Shown here: piece by piece, positions 15,910 through 25,028 of the stretch
How the letters are laid out: the number at the start of each line of letters is the position of its first letter
How positions within the stretch are numbered: the stretch's first letter is position 1
Position numbers and translations under genes: made by a program
The notes under the pieces: generated by a model
Database searches by the model: none
Told to the model about the DNA's origin: nothing
Seen by the model: the letters and a program-made list of their open reading frames with translations, nothing else
Origin: JAJNBA01 sp035512775
Lineage (GTDB): Bacteria; Actinomycetota; UBA4738; HRBIN12
Length of the DNA stretch: 64,000 nucleotides
NCBI GenBank assembly: GCA_035512775.1
Contig: DATKDI010000049.1
Coordinates: 32,219 to 96,218 of the forward strand
Direction of reading: 5' to 3'

Positions 15910-17255
15910 GCGGGCGGTTCGCGGCGGAGCGGGCGGTCGTCGTGGGCGCGGGGGTCGCCGGCGCCGGCTCAGCGCGCGCCCTGTCGGCTGAGGGCGCTCG
16001 CGTCCTCGTGACGGAGTCCCGTCCGGAGATCGATGTGCCGGTCGCCGCCGAGCTGCGCGGGATCGGCGTCGAGGTCCGCACCGGTGGACACGACCGCAGC
16101 CATCTGGATGGCGCCACGCTGGTCGTGGTAGGCCCTGGTGTCTCACCGGACACCGACGTCGTCCGCTGGGCCCACGAGCTCGGACTCCCCGTCTGGGGTG
16201 AGATGGAGCTCGGCGCCCGGCTGGTCCGCGCGCCGTATCTGGCGGTCACCGGCACGAACGGCAAGACGACCGTCACGGCGATGATCGAAGCGTGTCTGCG
16301 AGCGGGCGGGCACGACGCCCTGGCGTGCGGCAACATCGGCCTACCCTTCCCCGAGGCGGCCCGTCAGGAGCGCGACGTGCTCGTCGTGGAGGTGTCGAGC
16401 TTCCAACTCGCCGTCCAGACATCGTTCCATCCCACGATCTCGGTCCTGCTGAATGTCGCGCCCGATCACCTCGACTGGCACGGTTCCCTCGAGGCCTACG
16501 CGGAGGCGAAGGGAAGGATCCATGCCCTGCAGACCGGGCCTGACGTCCACATCGGCAACCGCGACGATCCGGCGGCGGTGGAGATCTCCTCGAAGGCGAC
16601 GTGCGAGCTTCGGTGGTTCCGCCAGGGCCCTCCGGACGAGGGCGAGGTCGGGTACGTGGGGGAGGAGATCGTCGCCCGGGTCGACGGCACCCACCGGCTC
16701 GGCGTGATCGACGGCGAGCGCGCCGGATACCGGGAGGATGCGGCCGCCGCGGCGGCCGCCGCGCTCGCCTACGGCGTGGACCCGGCCGCCGTGGCGGCCG
16801 CGCTGGCCGGGTTCCGTCCCGCACGCCACCGCGGTGAGGTCGTCGCGATCGTCGACGGCGTGCGCTTCGTCGACAACTCCAAGGCCACCAACGTGCACGC
16901 GGCGGCGGCGGCGATCGACGGCGCCGGCGACGCCGTTTTGATCGCGGGCGGCCGCGCCAAGGGCGTGGATCTGTCGCCTCTGAGGGCGCACGCGGGCCGT
17001 CTCCGAGCGGTGGTCGCGATCGGCGAATCGGCTCCCGACGTCGTGGACGTGTTCGAGGGATCGGTCCCGACACATCTCGCCGGATCCATCGAGGAGGCCG
17101 TCCGGGAGGCGTTCGCCGCGGCTTCACCCGGAGAAGCGGTGCTGCTGGCTCCGGCGTGCGCGAGCTGGGATCAGTTCACGAGCTACGCGGAGCGCGGGGA
17201 TCGGTTCGCGGCCGCGGCACGGTCGTTGCGGGCGGAGGCCGGCGCCCATGGCTGA
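15906..17255 (+). CDS. murD: UDP-MurNAc-L-alanine:D-glutamate ligase MurD
   Basis: 449 residues. The start is taken as the TTG at 15906, overlapping the mraY stop (TTGA); it gives the usual N-terminal Rossmann start ERAVVVGAGVAGAGSARAL directly after it. The ATP loop is AVTGTNGKTTVTA, followed by NIGLP and VEVSSFQL, with the C-terminal DNSKATNVHA. It adds D-Glu to UDP-MurNAc-Ala. The other start/stop overlaps in this operon use ATG or GTG, so TTG here may lower initiation. Confidence 0.92.
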   Translation: MSGRFAAERAVVVGAGVAGAGSARALSAEGARVLVTESRPEIDVPVAAELRGIGVEVRTGGHDRSHLDGATLVVVGPGVSPDTDVVRWAHELGLPVWGEMELGARLVRAPYLAVTGTNGKTTVTAMIEACLRAGGHDALACGNIGLPFPEAARQERDVLVVEVSSFQLAVQTSFHPTISVLLNVAPDHLDWHGSLEAYAEAKGRIHALQTGPDVHIGNRDDPAAVEISSKATCELRWFRQGPPDEGEVGYVGEEIVARVDGTHRLGVIDGERAGYREDAAAAAAAALAYGVDPAAVAAALAGFRPARHRGEVVAIVDGVRFVDNSKATNVHAAAAAIDGAGDAVLIAGGRAKGVDLSPLRAHAGRLRAVVAIGESAPDVVDVFEGSVPTHLAGSIEEAVREAFAAASPGEAVLLAPACASWDQFTSYAERGDRFAAAARSLRAEAGAHG

Positions 17256-18516
17256 TCGCACGGTCACTCGTCGCCGTCCCAAGGCGGTCGTCGCCGGCGG
17301 ATCCCACCTGCGTCTCGTCCGCACCGAGGATCTCATGCGCGCGGCGCCCACGCCCGCGGCCGTCACGCGCCGGAACCTCTCGCTCCTCCTCGTGTCGACC
17401 GCGCTCCTCACGGTGATCGGCCTCGTGATGATCCTCTCGGCCGGCTCGATCTCCGCGGTCGAGGGCTACGGCACCAGCTTCTGGTACTTCAACCGGCAGA
17501 CGCTGTACGCGGTCGTGGGCGTCGTCGGGCTCGTGGTGACGGCACGCGTGCCGTACGCCTTCTGGCGGCGAGCCGCGATCCCGATGCTCCTGGCGGTGCT
17601 CCCGGTGATGCTGCTGACGCTCCACCCCGCCTTCGGGTCTTCCCTGTACGGCGCCGCCCGCTGGATCGATCTCGGCCCCATCACCCTCCAGCCGGCGGAG
17701 TTCGCGAAGTTCCTCACGGTCAGCGCGGCCGCCGCGATCTTGTCCCGGCCGTGGAAGCATCTCGACCGTCCTCGGGACGCCTTCCTGCCACTCGGCCCTC
17801 TCGTGGCCGTGGTCGCCGGCATCGTGATGCTGCAGAAGGACCTCGGCACGACCCTCATCATCTGCGGAAGCGTCTTCCTGTTGCTCTTCGCCGCCGGTCT
17901 CCGCCTGCGCCACCTCGCGTGGACCGGACTCGCGGGCGCGGCGGTGATGTCGTTCTTCATCTTCGGGACGGCCTATCGGCGCACCCGATTCCTGGAGGCG
18001 TGGCTCAACTGGGAGCTGGATCCCAGCGGTGCGGGATGGCAACTGCGTCAGGGCCTGATCGCGCTCGGGTCCGGCGGCTGGCTCGGGATCGGCCTCGGCA
18101 ACAGCCGTCAGAAGTGGGACTACCTGCCCAACGCCCACAGCGACTTCGTCTTCGCCGTCCTCGGGGAGGAGCTCGGCCTGATCGGCGCGCTGGCGGTCCT
18201 GACGCTATTCGGCATGCTGCTCTTCGCCGGTATCCGCATCGCGGTGAACGCACCGGACACGTTCGGCCGGCTGCTCGCCGCGGGGATCACCGGCTGGATC
18301 GGGCTGCAGACCCTCGTGAACCTCGGGGCCGTCACCGGACTCCTGCCGATCACGGGCGTCCCGCTTCCGTTCCTGTCGTTCGGGGGGACCGCCCTCGTGG
18401 TCACGCTCGCCGGGGTGGGTGTCATGGCGAGCGTCGCCCTCGAGGGCGTGCGATCCGCGGAGAGGAGGCACATCCGCGATCGGCGCCGCCAGGGCGGCGA
18501 GGGGAGTCGGCGGTGA
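17248..18516 (+). CDS. ftsW: lipid II polymerase FtsW (SEDS family)
   Basis: 422 residues with about ten membrane helices after a basic cytoplasmic N-terminus. SEDS signatures include GAARWIDLGPITLQPAEFAKF, LQKDLGTT, the loop DYLPNAHSDFVFAVLGEELGL and the C-terminal LPFLSFGGTALV. It makes septal glycan strands together with FtsI. It overlaps murD by eight bases and ends in a basic tail RDRRRQGGEGSRR. Confidence 0.95.
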   Translation: MADRTVTRRRPKAVVAGGSHLRLVRTEDLMRAAPTPAAVTRRNLSLLLVSTALLTVIGLVMILSAGSISAVEGYGTSFWYFNRQTLYAVVGVVGLVVTARVPYAFWRRAAIPMLLAVLPVMLLTLHPAFGSSLYGAARWIDLGPITLQPAEFAKFLTVSAAAAILSRPWKHLDRPRDAFLPLGPLVAVVAGIVMLQKDLGTTLIICGSVFLLLFAAGLRLRHLAWTGLAGAAVMSFFIFGTAYRRTRFLEAWLNWELDPSGAGWQLRQGLIALGSGGWLGIGLGNSRQKWDYLPNAHSDFVFAVLGEELGLIGALAVLTLFGMLLFAGIRIAVNAPDTFGRLLAAGITGWIGLQTLVNLGAVTGLLPITGVPLPFLSFGGTALVVTLAGVGVMASVALEGVRSAERRHIRDRRRQGGEGSRR

Positions 18517-19616
18517 GGATCGTGATCGCCGGCGGCGGCACGGCCGGGCACATCTTCCCCTCGATCGCGGTGGCCGACCGTCTCCGTGAGGGCGGAGCGA
18601 CGGTCGGATTCATCGGCTCCCCGGCAGGACAGGAGGCCTCGATCGTGCCGGCCGCCGGCTACCGCTTCCATCCCGTGGCCGCGGCGCCGTTCCGCCGCGA
18701 GCTCTCCCTCCGGTCGGCAGCGGCACCGTTCGTGGCGATGCGCTCCGTGGTCACCTCGCGGCCGATCGTGCGTGAGGTGGACGCGGTGCTGGGGATGGGC
18801 GGACACGCGAGCATCGCGCCGGTCCTCGCAGCGCGCTCGCTCAGGGTCCCCGTGGTCCTGCACGAGCAGAACGCGATCCCGGGACTCGCCAACCGTCTCC
18901 TCGCGAGACTCGCGACGGCGATGGCGCTCACGTTCGAAGACTCGCGCGGTCGGCTCCCTCGGTCCCTCCGCACGGAGGTGACGGGGCTCCCCCTCCGCCG
19001 GGAGATCCGTGAGGTGGCTGTGCGACGGGACGAGCTCGTCGAGGAGGCGCGACGCGAGTGGGGTCTCGAGCCCGGGCGGACGACGCTCCTCGTGACGGGC
19101 GGGAGTCAAGGTGCGCTGCACGTGAACCGGACGATCGCGGACGCCATCCCGCTCCTGGCCGGGCGATCCGACCTCCAACTCGTGGTGCTCACCGGCCCGG
19201 CGCACGAGCCGGTGGTCGCCTCGGCCGCGAGCCAGGAGATGGAGCTGATCCTGCGGACCGTGGCGTTCCTCGAACGGATGGAGCTCGCGCTCGCCGTGGC
19301 GGATCTCGCGGTCGCCCGGGCGGGAGCGAACACGATCCACGAGCTCGCGGCCTGCGGGATCCCCTCGATCCTGGTGCCCTACCCGCACGCGACCGACGAT
19401 CATCAGGCGGCGAACGCGAGGGAGCTGGAGCGCGCCGGAGCGGCCGAGGTGTACCCGGATCGCGCGCTGACGCCGGAGGGACTGGCGCGCCGGATCCTGT
19501 CGCTCACCGGGGACGCGGAACGGCGGACCGTGATGGCCAAGGCGGGGGAGGCGTGGGCCAAGCCCGATGCCGACGAACGCGTGGCGGAGCTCGTGCGGGA
19601 GGTAGCGAGGCGATGA
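18513..19616 (+). CDS. murG: UDP-GlcNAc:lipid I N-acetylglucosaminyltransferase MurG
   Basis: 367 residues from the GTG at 18513, overlapping the ftsW stop (GTGA). The N-terminal loop VIAGGGTAGHIFPSIAVAD and GMGGHASIAPVLAA are family signatures; LHEQNAIPGLANRLL and VTGGSQGALHVN follow, and the nucleotide-sugar site ARAGANTIHELAACG is intact. It makes lipid II at the inner face of the membrane. Confidence 0.95.
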   Translation: MRIVIAGGGTAGHIFPSIAVADRLREGGATVGFIGSPAGQEASIVPAAGYRFHPVAAAPFRRELSLRSAAAPFVAMRSVVTSRPIVREVDAVLGMGGHASIAPVLAARSLRVPVVLHEQNAIPGLANRLLARLATAMALTFEDSRGRLPRSLRTEVTGLPLRREIREVAVRRDELVEEARREWGLEPGRTTLLVTGGSQGALHVNRTIADAIPLLAGRSDLQLVVLTGPAHEPVVASAASQEMELILRTVAFLERMELALAVADLAVARAGANTIHELAACGIPSILVPYPHATDDHQAANARELERAGAAEVYPDRALTPEGLARRILSLTGDAERRTVMAKAGEAWAKPDADERVAELVREVARR

Positions 19617-21052
19617 ACAGGACGCCGCTCTATCGGCCGCGGCCGGGCACGATCCCGACGCTCGGCGTACCCTCCCTGCACGCCGTGCGAACCGTGCACC
19701 TGATCGGCGCCGGAGGTGCCGGCATGCGGAACCTCGCTCGGCTCTTCCTGGCCCGCGGCATCGCGGTCACGGGCTCGGACCTCAAGGACTCCGAGGGGCT
19801 GCGAGATCTCGAAGCCGGGGGCGCCCGCATGCGCGTGGGTCACGACGCCGATGCGCTGGGCGACCCCGACGCCGTGGTGATCTCGAGCGCGATCGCCGAG
19901 GAGAACCCGGAGCTCGCCGCCGCTCGTGCCCGGGGCCTCGCCGTGTGGGCGCGTCAGCAAGCGATCGCCGCCTTCGCGGCGGACCACCGTTCCATCGCCG
20001 TGGCGGGCACGACCGGGAAGACCACGACCACGTCGATGATCGCGACCATCCTCGAACAGGTCGGACTCGACCCGACGTACCTGATCGGCGGCGACCTGAA
20101 CGAGAGCGGCAGCGGCGCGCGGGCCGGGGAGAGCGACCTCTTCCTCTTCGAAGCCGACGAGAGTGACGGCTCCTTCCTCCTTTCCGATCCTTCGATCGGC
20201 GTGATGACCAACGTCGAGGTGGACCACGTGGACTTCTATCCGGGCGGGGCGGACGAGCTGCGGCTGGCCTTCGCGGAGTTCTGCGCGCGCTCGGGCCGGG
20301 TCGTCGCCTGTATCGACGACGAAGGGGCTCGCGAGGCCCTGCGCATCGCGGGGGTCGAGCCGATCGGCTACGGGGTCGCCGCGGATGCGCACGTTCGGCT
20401 CACGATCGAGACGCCGGGCCCGGGTGGCGCCCACGGCACGATCGACGTCGACGGTGCCGTCGTGCCGCTGACGCTGCGCGTCGATGGTGCTCACAACCTG
20501 CTGGACGCAGCTGCCGCGATCGCGGTGGGACGCGTCGTCGGTGTCCTCGCCGAGGAGGCCGCGCACGCCCTGTCCACCTTCGGCGGGATACGCCGTCGCT
20601 TCGAACACCGGGGGAGCGTCCGAGGGGCGGAGTTCTACGACGACTACGCGCACGTCCCGACGGAGCTCGCCGTCACCCTCGAGGTGGCGCGGGCGCGAGC
20701 GCCGCTTCGGCTGGTCGCCGTGTTCCAGCCGCACCGGTACTCCCGGACCCAGGCCCTCTGGCGCGAGCTGGGGGCGAGCCTCGCGGAGGCCGACCTGATC
20801 GTCGTGACCGACGTCTACGGCGCGAACCAACGACCGATCCCGGGGGTCACGGGCGAGCTCGTGGTCAACGGCGTGCGTCGCGCGGCCCCCGAGCGCACGG
20901 TGGTCTACGCGCCCCACGGCGAGGATGCGGTCTCCTTCCTCGCTCGAGAGGTGGGCGAGGGCGATCTCGTCATCACGCTCGGGTGTGGCGACGTGTGGAT
21001 GCTCGGGGATGCGGCGCTCTCGCGCATCCGGGAGGCCGACGGTGGCTCCTGA
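19613..21052 (+). CDS. murC: UDP-MurNAc:L-alanine ligase MurC
   Basis: 479 residues from the ATG at 19613 (ATGA overlap with murG). HLIGAGGAGMRNLARLF is the N-terminal UDP-binding loop, with N in place of the S more usual in GMSxIA. The ATP loop is AVAGTTGKTTTTSM, followed by EADESDGSFL and TNVEVDHVDFY. The C-terminus has DDYAHVPTE and FQPHRYSRT. It adds the first L-Ala to UDP-MurNAc. It overlaps murB by 11 bases. Confidence 0.95.
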   Translation: MNRTPLYRPRPGTIPTLGVPSLHAVRTVHLIGAGGAGMRNLARLFLARGIAVTGSDLKDSEGLRDLEAGGARMRVGHDADALGDPDAVVISSAIAEENPELAAARARGLAVWARQQAIAAFAADHRSIAVAGTTGKTTTTSMIATILEQVGLDPTYLIGGDLNESGSGARAGESDLFLFEADESDGSFLLSDPSIGVMTNVEVDHVDFYPGGADELRLAFAEFCARSGRVVACIDDEGAREALRIAGVEPIGYGVAADAHVRLTIETPGPGGAHGTIDVDGAVVPLTLRVDGAHNLLDAAAAIAVGRVVGVLAEEAAHALSTFGGIRRRFEHRGSVRGAEFYDDYAHVPTELAVTLEVARARAPLRLVAVFQPHRYSRTQALWRELGASLAEADLIVVTDVYGANQRPIPGVTGELVVNGVRRAAPERTVVYAPHGEDAVSFLAREVGEGDLVITLGCGDVWMLGDAALSRIREADGGS

Positions 21053-21974
21053 TCTCGCGGATGCGGAGCGCCTCCTCCGCGAACGGCTGGGCTCGCGGCT
21101 GCGCGTGGGGTTCCCGCTCGCGCCGTTGACGAGCTTCCGGATCGGCGGACCTGCCGCGCTGTTCGTCGAGCCGGAAGACGACGCTGCACTCGAAGCGGTC
21201 GGACTCGCGGTGGAGCAGACGGGTGTGCCGGTGGTGGTGATCGGCAAGGGATCCAACGTGTTGGTGTCGGACGAAGGGTTCGCCGGCATCGTGGTGCGCC
21301 TGGGTCGCGGGTATCGGTGGGCGGGCCGCGACGGGGACCTGCTCACCGCGGGGGGTGCGATGCCGCTCCCGGCGCTCGCCGGGATCGCGATGCGACATCG
21401 CCTCGCCGGACTCGAGTTCGGGGTCGCGATCCCGGCCAGCCTAGGTGGAGCGGTGAAGATGAACGCCGGTGCGCACGGGCGATCGATGTCCGAAGTGATC
21501 GAGCGGGTGGACGTCTACTCGCTCGCTCGCCGCGCCCGAGGTTCCCTCTCGGTCGACGAGGCCGGATTCGGCTATCGCCGGTCGGATCTGCCTCCCGGTG
21601 ACGTCGTGGTCGCCGCTGTGGCACGGCTCGAGTCCGGCGATGAGCCAGAGATCCGGGCTCGGATGGAGGAGGCGCGCGACTGGCGGCGGCGCACGCAGCC
21701 GCTCGCCGAGCCGAACTGCGGATCGGTCTTCAAGAACCCCGACGGCGACCATGCCGCGAGGCTGATCGAGGCGGCCGGCGCGAAGGGACTTCGGCTCGGA
21801 GGGGCCCAGGTCTCCGAGAAGCACTCGAACTTCATCGTCGCGGGTCCGGGCGCCTCGTCCTCCGACGTGTGGGCGCTGATCGAACAAGTGCGAGCGCTCG
21901 TGGAGTCTCACGGCGGGATCCGACTGGAGACCGAGGTCGAGTTGATGGGAGCCATCGGCGATGCGCAGCGCTGA
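21042..21974 (+). CDS. murB: UDP-N-acetylenolpyruvoylglucosamine reductase MurB
   Basis: 310 residues from the GTG at 21042. FAD-binding features: TSFRIGGPAALFVEP, IGKGSNVLVSDEGFAG, EFGVAIPASLGGAVKMNAGAHG, GYRRSDLP, and the late NCGSVFKNPDGDHAARLIEAAG with its serine proton donor. VSEKHSNFIV closes the fold. It reduces enolpyruvyl-UDP-GlcNAc to UDP-MurNAc. It overlaps murC by 11 bases and ftsQ by 14 bases. Confidence 0.95.
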   Translation: MAPDLADAERLLRERLGSRLRVGFPLAPLTSFRIGGPAALFVEPEDDAALEAVGLAVEQTGVPVVVIGKGSNVLVSDEGFAGIVVRLGRGYRWAGRDGDLLTAGGAMPLPALAGIAMRHRLAGLEFGVAIPASLGGAVKMNAGAHGRSMSEVIERVDVYSLARRARGSLSVDEAGFGYRRSDLPPGDVVVAAVARLESGDEPEIRARMEEARDWRRRTQPLAEPNCGSVFKNPDGDHAARLIEAAGAKGLRLGGAQVSEKHSNFIVAGPGASSSDVWALIEQVRALVESHGGIRLETEVELMGAIGDAQR

Positions 21975-22707
21975 CAAGGAGCGGCGGGTCATCCGGCGCT
22001 GGACGGTGGCTGCCTTCGCGACGATCCTGGTGGCCACGCTGGCGGTCGCGGCGACGTACACCCCGTTGTTCGCGGCGAGCGACATCGAGATCCAGGGATC
22101 AGGCGGGATCTCGAGTGCCGATCTTCTCGCCCTGGCTCGCGTGGACGAGGACTCGAACGTGTTCCATCTCGACACCCGCGCGGTCGAGCGGCGCCTGGAA
22201 CGCGACCCGCGGATCCTCGAGGCGCGAGTCATCAGGTCGCTCCCGGACGCGCTCAGGATCGAGATCGTCGCTCGGACCCCCGTCGGCGTGGTGGGCACCG
22301 GAGGCGTGGGGACACCGATGGACCTCGTCGGCGCCGACGGCGTCCTGATCGGACCCGCGGGGAACACCGTCGACCTCCCGGCGCTGCTCGCTCCGGACGG
22401 CGGTCCCGTCGGAGCGGGGAGCCTCGCGACCGCGGCGGCCGCGGCGGGCGCCCTCGAGCCGGCGTTGCGCCGCGCCGTGGACGCCGTGGTCGTGGCGCCG
22501 GACGGCGGAGTGGAGGTCCGGCTCGCGGCCGGGTTCTCCGCTTCCCTCGGAGATGCGTCCGAGCTCACCGCGAAGGCCGCGTCGCTTGCCGCTCTGCTGG
22601 CGTGGGTGCAGGAGCGGGATGTCCGTGTGGTGTCGGCCGATCTGAGCGTGCCGGGGAGCCCCACCGCGAAGCTCGAACAGGGCTCCACCGCGGTGCCGAT
22701 CCCCTGA
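21961..22707 (+). CDS. ftsQ: FtsQ-type divisome protein (POTRA domain)
   Basis: 248 residues: a short basic cytoplasmic N-terminus, one membrane helix (about 14-36), then a POTRA-like region starting DIEIQGSGGISSADLLALA, with ERRLERDPRILEARVIRSLPDALRIEIVARTPVGVV matching FtsQ/DivIB. The C-terminal beta domain is short and proline/glycine rich. It scaffolds the FtsBLQ complex. It overlaps murB and is the last gene before the longer ftsZ leader. Confidence 0.9.
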   Translation: MRSADKERRVIRRWTVAAFATILVATLAVAATYTPLFAASDIEIQGSGGISSADLLALARVDEDSNVFHLDTRAVERRLERDPRILEARVIRSLPDALRIEIVARTPVGVVGTGGVGTPMDLVGADGVLIGPAGNTVDLPALLAPDGGPVGAGSLATAAAAAGALEPALRRAVDAVVVAPDGGVEVRLAAGFSASLGDASELTAKAASLAALLAWVQERDVRVVSADLSVPGSPTAKLEQGSTAVPIP

Positions 22708-22785
22708 TCCGCCACGCGATGCGCCGCGCGTTCTGATTGTCACGAGTAAGCGCAAGCGAGCGCCCGGGAGGCGTGCCACAACTTC

Positions 22786-22814
22786 TTGACGGACCTGCGA
22801 TTACGAAGTAGGGT
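22786..22814 (+). promoter_or_regulatory. ftsZ promoter
   Basis: A -35 TTGACG (22786-22791) and a -10 TAGGGT (22809-22814) are separated by 17 bp. The predicted start near 22821 gives a leader of about 160 nt before ftsZ, long for this compact genome. Confidence 0.65.
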
Positions 22815-22820
22815 CGCTAC

Positions 22821-22860
22821 CTCCACATGAGCTAGATATGGTAATAACGTTCAAGTGGAG
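22821..22860. repeat. inverted repeat and AT-rich island in the ftsZ leader
   Basis: CTCCAC (22821-22826) and GTGGAG (22855-22860) are inverted repeats flanking a 28-nt AT-rich stretch that includes GATATGGTAATAACG. The stem begins at about +1 of the predicted transcript. It could be an RNA stem-loop at the 5' end, a protein site, or part of a second promoter whose -35 I cannot identify. Confidence 0.4.
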
Positions 22861-22983
22861 CCTTACAGTTCGACCCGTAGTTGAGCAGGGAACAGCAGTG
22901 AGTTCGCATCAACGGTCGACCACAGGTTGCAGTCGGAGGCGGGACCTCCAGGTACGCGGGCCGGGGCCCGGGAGGGAAAGCGG

Positions 22984-24141
22984 ATGATGATGGACGCTCC
23001 TCAGAACTACCTCGCCGTGATCAAGGTCGTGGGCATCGGCGGGGGCGGCGTGAACGCGGTGAACCGGATGATCGAGGCAGGCCTCCGGGGTGTCGAGTTC
23101 ACCGCCGTCAACACGGACGCACAGACCTTGCTGATGTCCGACGCCGAGGTGAAGCTCGACATCGGCCGGGAAACGACGCGCGGTCTGGGCGCCGGCTCGG
23201 ATCCGGACGTCGGCCGGCACGCAGCGGAGGAGCATGCCGACGAGATCGAGGAGATCCTCAAGGGCGCCGACATGGTGTTCATCACCGCCGGCGAGGGCGG
23301 GGGCACGGGAACCGGCGGTGCCCCGATCGTGGCGGAGGTCGCGAGGAACCTCGGGGCGCTCACGATCGGCGTCGTGACACGCCCCTTCGGCTTCGAAGGC
23401 CGGAAGCGCGCGACCCAGGCGGACCTCGGGATCACGGAGCTCAAGAAGGCCGTCGACACGCTGATCGTGGTGCCGAACGACCGGCTCCTGCAGGTGGCCG
23501 ACGTGAGCATGCCGATGCTCGACGCGTTCCGGATGGCGGACCAGGTCCTCTATCAAGGTGTCGACGGCATCACCTCGCTCATCACCACCCCCGGATTGAT
23601 CAACCTCGACTTCGCCGACGTGAAGTCGATCATGGCAGGCGCCGGGTCCGCACTGATGGGGATCGGCCTCGGGTCCGGACAGGACCGCGCCACGGAGGCC
23701 GCCAAGGCAGCGATCAGCTCCCCGTTGCTGGAGTCCTCGATCGACGGCGCGAAGGGCGTCTTGCTCTCGATCGCCGGTCCGACCGACTTGACCCTGCACG
23801 AGGTCAACGCGGCGGCGGATGCCATCACGCGCGTCGCCCACCCGGACGCCAACATCATCTTCGGCGCGGTCGTCGACGATGCCTTGGGCGAGGAGGTGCG
23901 CGTCACCGTCGTCGCCGCGGGCTTCGACAAGGTGACGGCCGTCTCCGACAGTCGCTTCGAGAGCCGGCTCTCCCGGCTGCTGGAGGAACCCACCGACGAA
24001 GGAGCCGCGAGCGAAGAGCCGCTTCCGTCGATCCTGGCCGAGGACGACGAAGACCGGGTCTTCACGAGCGGTGAGGGATCCGCCCCGCTGACCTTCGACG
24101 CCGAGGAGGACCTGGACATCCCGGACTTCCTCAAGAGCTGA
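22984..24141 (+). CDS. ftsZ: cell division GTPase FtsZ
   Basis: 385 residues from the first of three consecutive ATG codons, with GGAGGG upstream. The GTP-binding region has VGIGGGGVNAVNRM near 16-29 and the tubulin signature TAGEGGGTGTGGAP (101-114). The T7-type NTDAQ and the DFADVKSIM segment are present. A linker of roughly 60 residues ends in the C-terminal peptide DLDIPDFLKS, which usually binds SepF. FtsZ polymerises into the septal ring. No ftsA is in this cluster, as is normal for Actinobacteria. Confidence 0.97.
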   Translation: MMMDAPQNYLAVIKVVGIGGGGVNAVNRMIEAGLRGVEFTAVNTDAQTLLMSDAEVKLDIGRETTRGLGAGSDPDVGRHAAEEHADEIEEILKGADMVFITAGEGGGTGTGGAPIVAEVARNLGALTIGVVTRPFGFEGRKRATQADLGITELKKAVDTLIVVPNDRLLQVADVSMPMLDAFRMADQVLYQGVDGITSLITTPGLINLDFADVKSIMAGAGSALMGIGLGSGQDRATEAAKAAISSPLLESSIDGAKGVLLSIAGPTDLTLHEVNAAADAITRVAHPDANIIFGAVVDDALGEEVRVTVVAAGFDKVTAVSDSRFESRLSRLLEEPTDEGAASEEPLPSILAEDDEDRVFTSGEGSAPLTFDAEEDLDIPDFLKS

Positions 24142-24167
24142 CGCCCGCCCCGCGCGGCCCTCGAACC

Positions 24168-24235
24168 GGGGCGGGGAGATCCACGAGAGGAGGCGCCCTT
24201 CCCCCGACTTCTCTCGAAGAGGATCTCCCCGCCCC
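24168..24235. terminator. strong nested hairpin after ftsZ
   Basis: A perfect 15-bp inverted repeat: GGGGCGGGGAGATCC (24168-24182) and GGATCTCCCCGCCCC (24221-24235). An inner pair CGAGAG/CTCTCG (24184-24189, 24211-24216) extends the structure. No T-tract follows. It probably terminates or attenuates transcription, or protects the ftsZ mRNA 3' end, so that yggS and sepF are expressed less than ftsZ. Confidence 0.6.
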
Positions 24236-24314
24236 CCTTCGATCTCTCGGCGTGTGTCCGGGCCCGCCAAGGGATGACGATGGCCGAGTCACGCCACGAT
24301 CACGAGAGGACACG

Positions 24315-25028
24315 GTGACCGCGGATCGCGGGGAGGTACGTCGCAACGTCGAAGAGGTGCGGTCGCGCATCGCCTCCGCCGCCACCCGCTCGGGCAGGAC
24401 CCCCGAGGACGTCTCGCTGATCGCGGTCACGAAGACGGTCGAGATCGAGCAGGTCCGGTGGGCGGTCGAGGCAGGGGTCCGGGATCTCGGCGAGAATTAC
24501 GTACAGGAGTTGCGCGACAAGCGGGATGCGATCGACGCCGGCACGTGGCACTTCATCGGCACGCTTCAGTCGAGCACGGCCCACCGCGTCGCCGACCATG
24601 CCGATGTCGTCCAGACCGTGGCAGGAGAGCGGGCGGCGCGACGGCTCGCAGGCCGCGCCGCCCGCTCCGGCCGCACCCTCGACTCGTTGATCGAGGTCGA
24701 TCTCACGGAAGACCGGACGGGCGTGCCCGCGGCCGAGCTCCCCACATTCGCCGACCTGGTCGCCTCACTCGAAGGCCTTCACCTGATCGGTCTGATGACC
24801 GTGCCCGCGATCGGGGAGACGGCCGAGGACGCACGCGCCTCCTTCGCCCGGCTGCGTCGGCTCCGCGACGAGATCCGAGAAGAGCACCCCGACGTGCTGG
24901 CATTGTCGATGGGGATGTCGTTGGATTACGAGGTCGCGGTGGAAGAAGGCGCTACCATGGTCCGGATCGGGACGGCTCTGTTCGGCCCCCGAGCAGCCAG
25001 GTCGAGAGATGGGGAGGAACCAACATGA
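24315..25028 (+). CDS. YggS/PLPBP-family PLP homeostasis protein
   Basis: 237 residues from the GTG at 24315, with AGAGGA upstream. Family motifs: LIAVTKTVEIEQVRWAVEAG (K of AVTK is the PLP lysine), LGENYVQEL, WHFIGTLQSS, and the late LSMGMSLDYEVAVEEGATMVRIGTALFG. It is a fold-type III PLP-binding protein without known enzyme activity, involved in vitamin B6 and amino-acid balance. In most Actinobacteria a pgeF-type gene lies between ftsZ and yggS; it is missing here. It overlaps sepF by ATGA. Confidence 0.92.
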   Translation: MTADRGEVRRNVEEVRSRIASAATRSGRTPEDVSLIAVTKTVEIEQVRWAVEAGVRDLGENYVQELRDKRDAIDAGTWHFIGTLQSSTAHRVADHADVVQTVAGERAARRLAGRAARSGRTLDSLIEVDLTEDRTGVPAAELPTFADLVASLEGLHLIGLMTVPAIGETAEDARASFARLRRLRDEIREEHPDVLALSMGMSLDYEVAVEEGATMVRIGTALFGPRAARSRDGEEPT

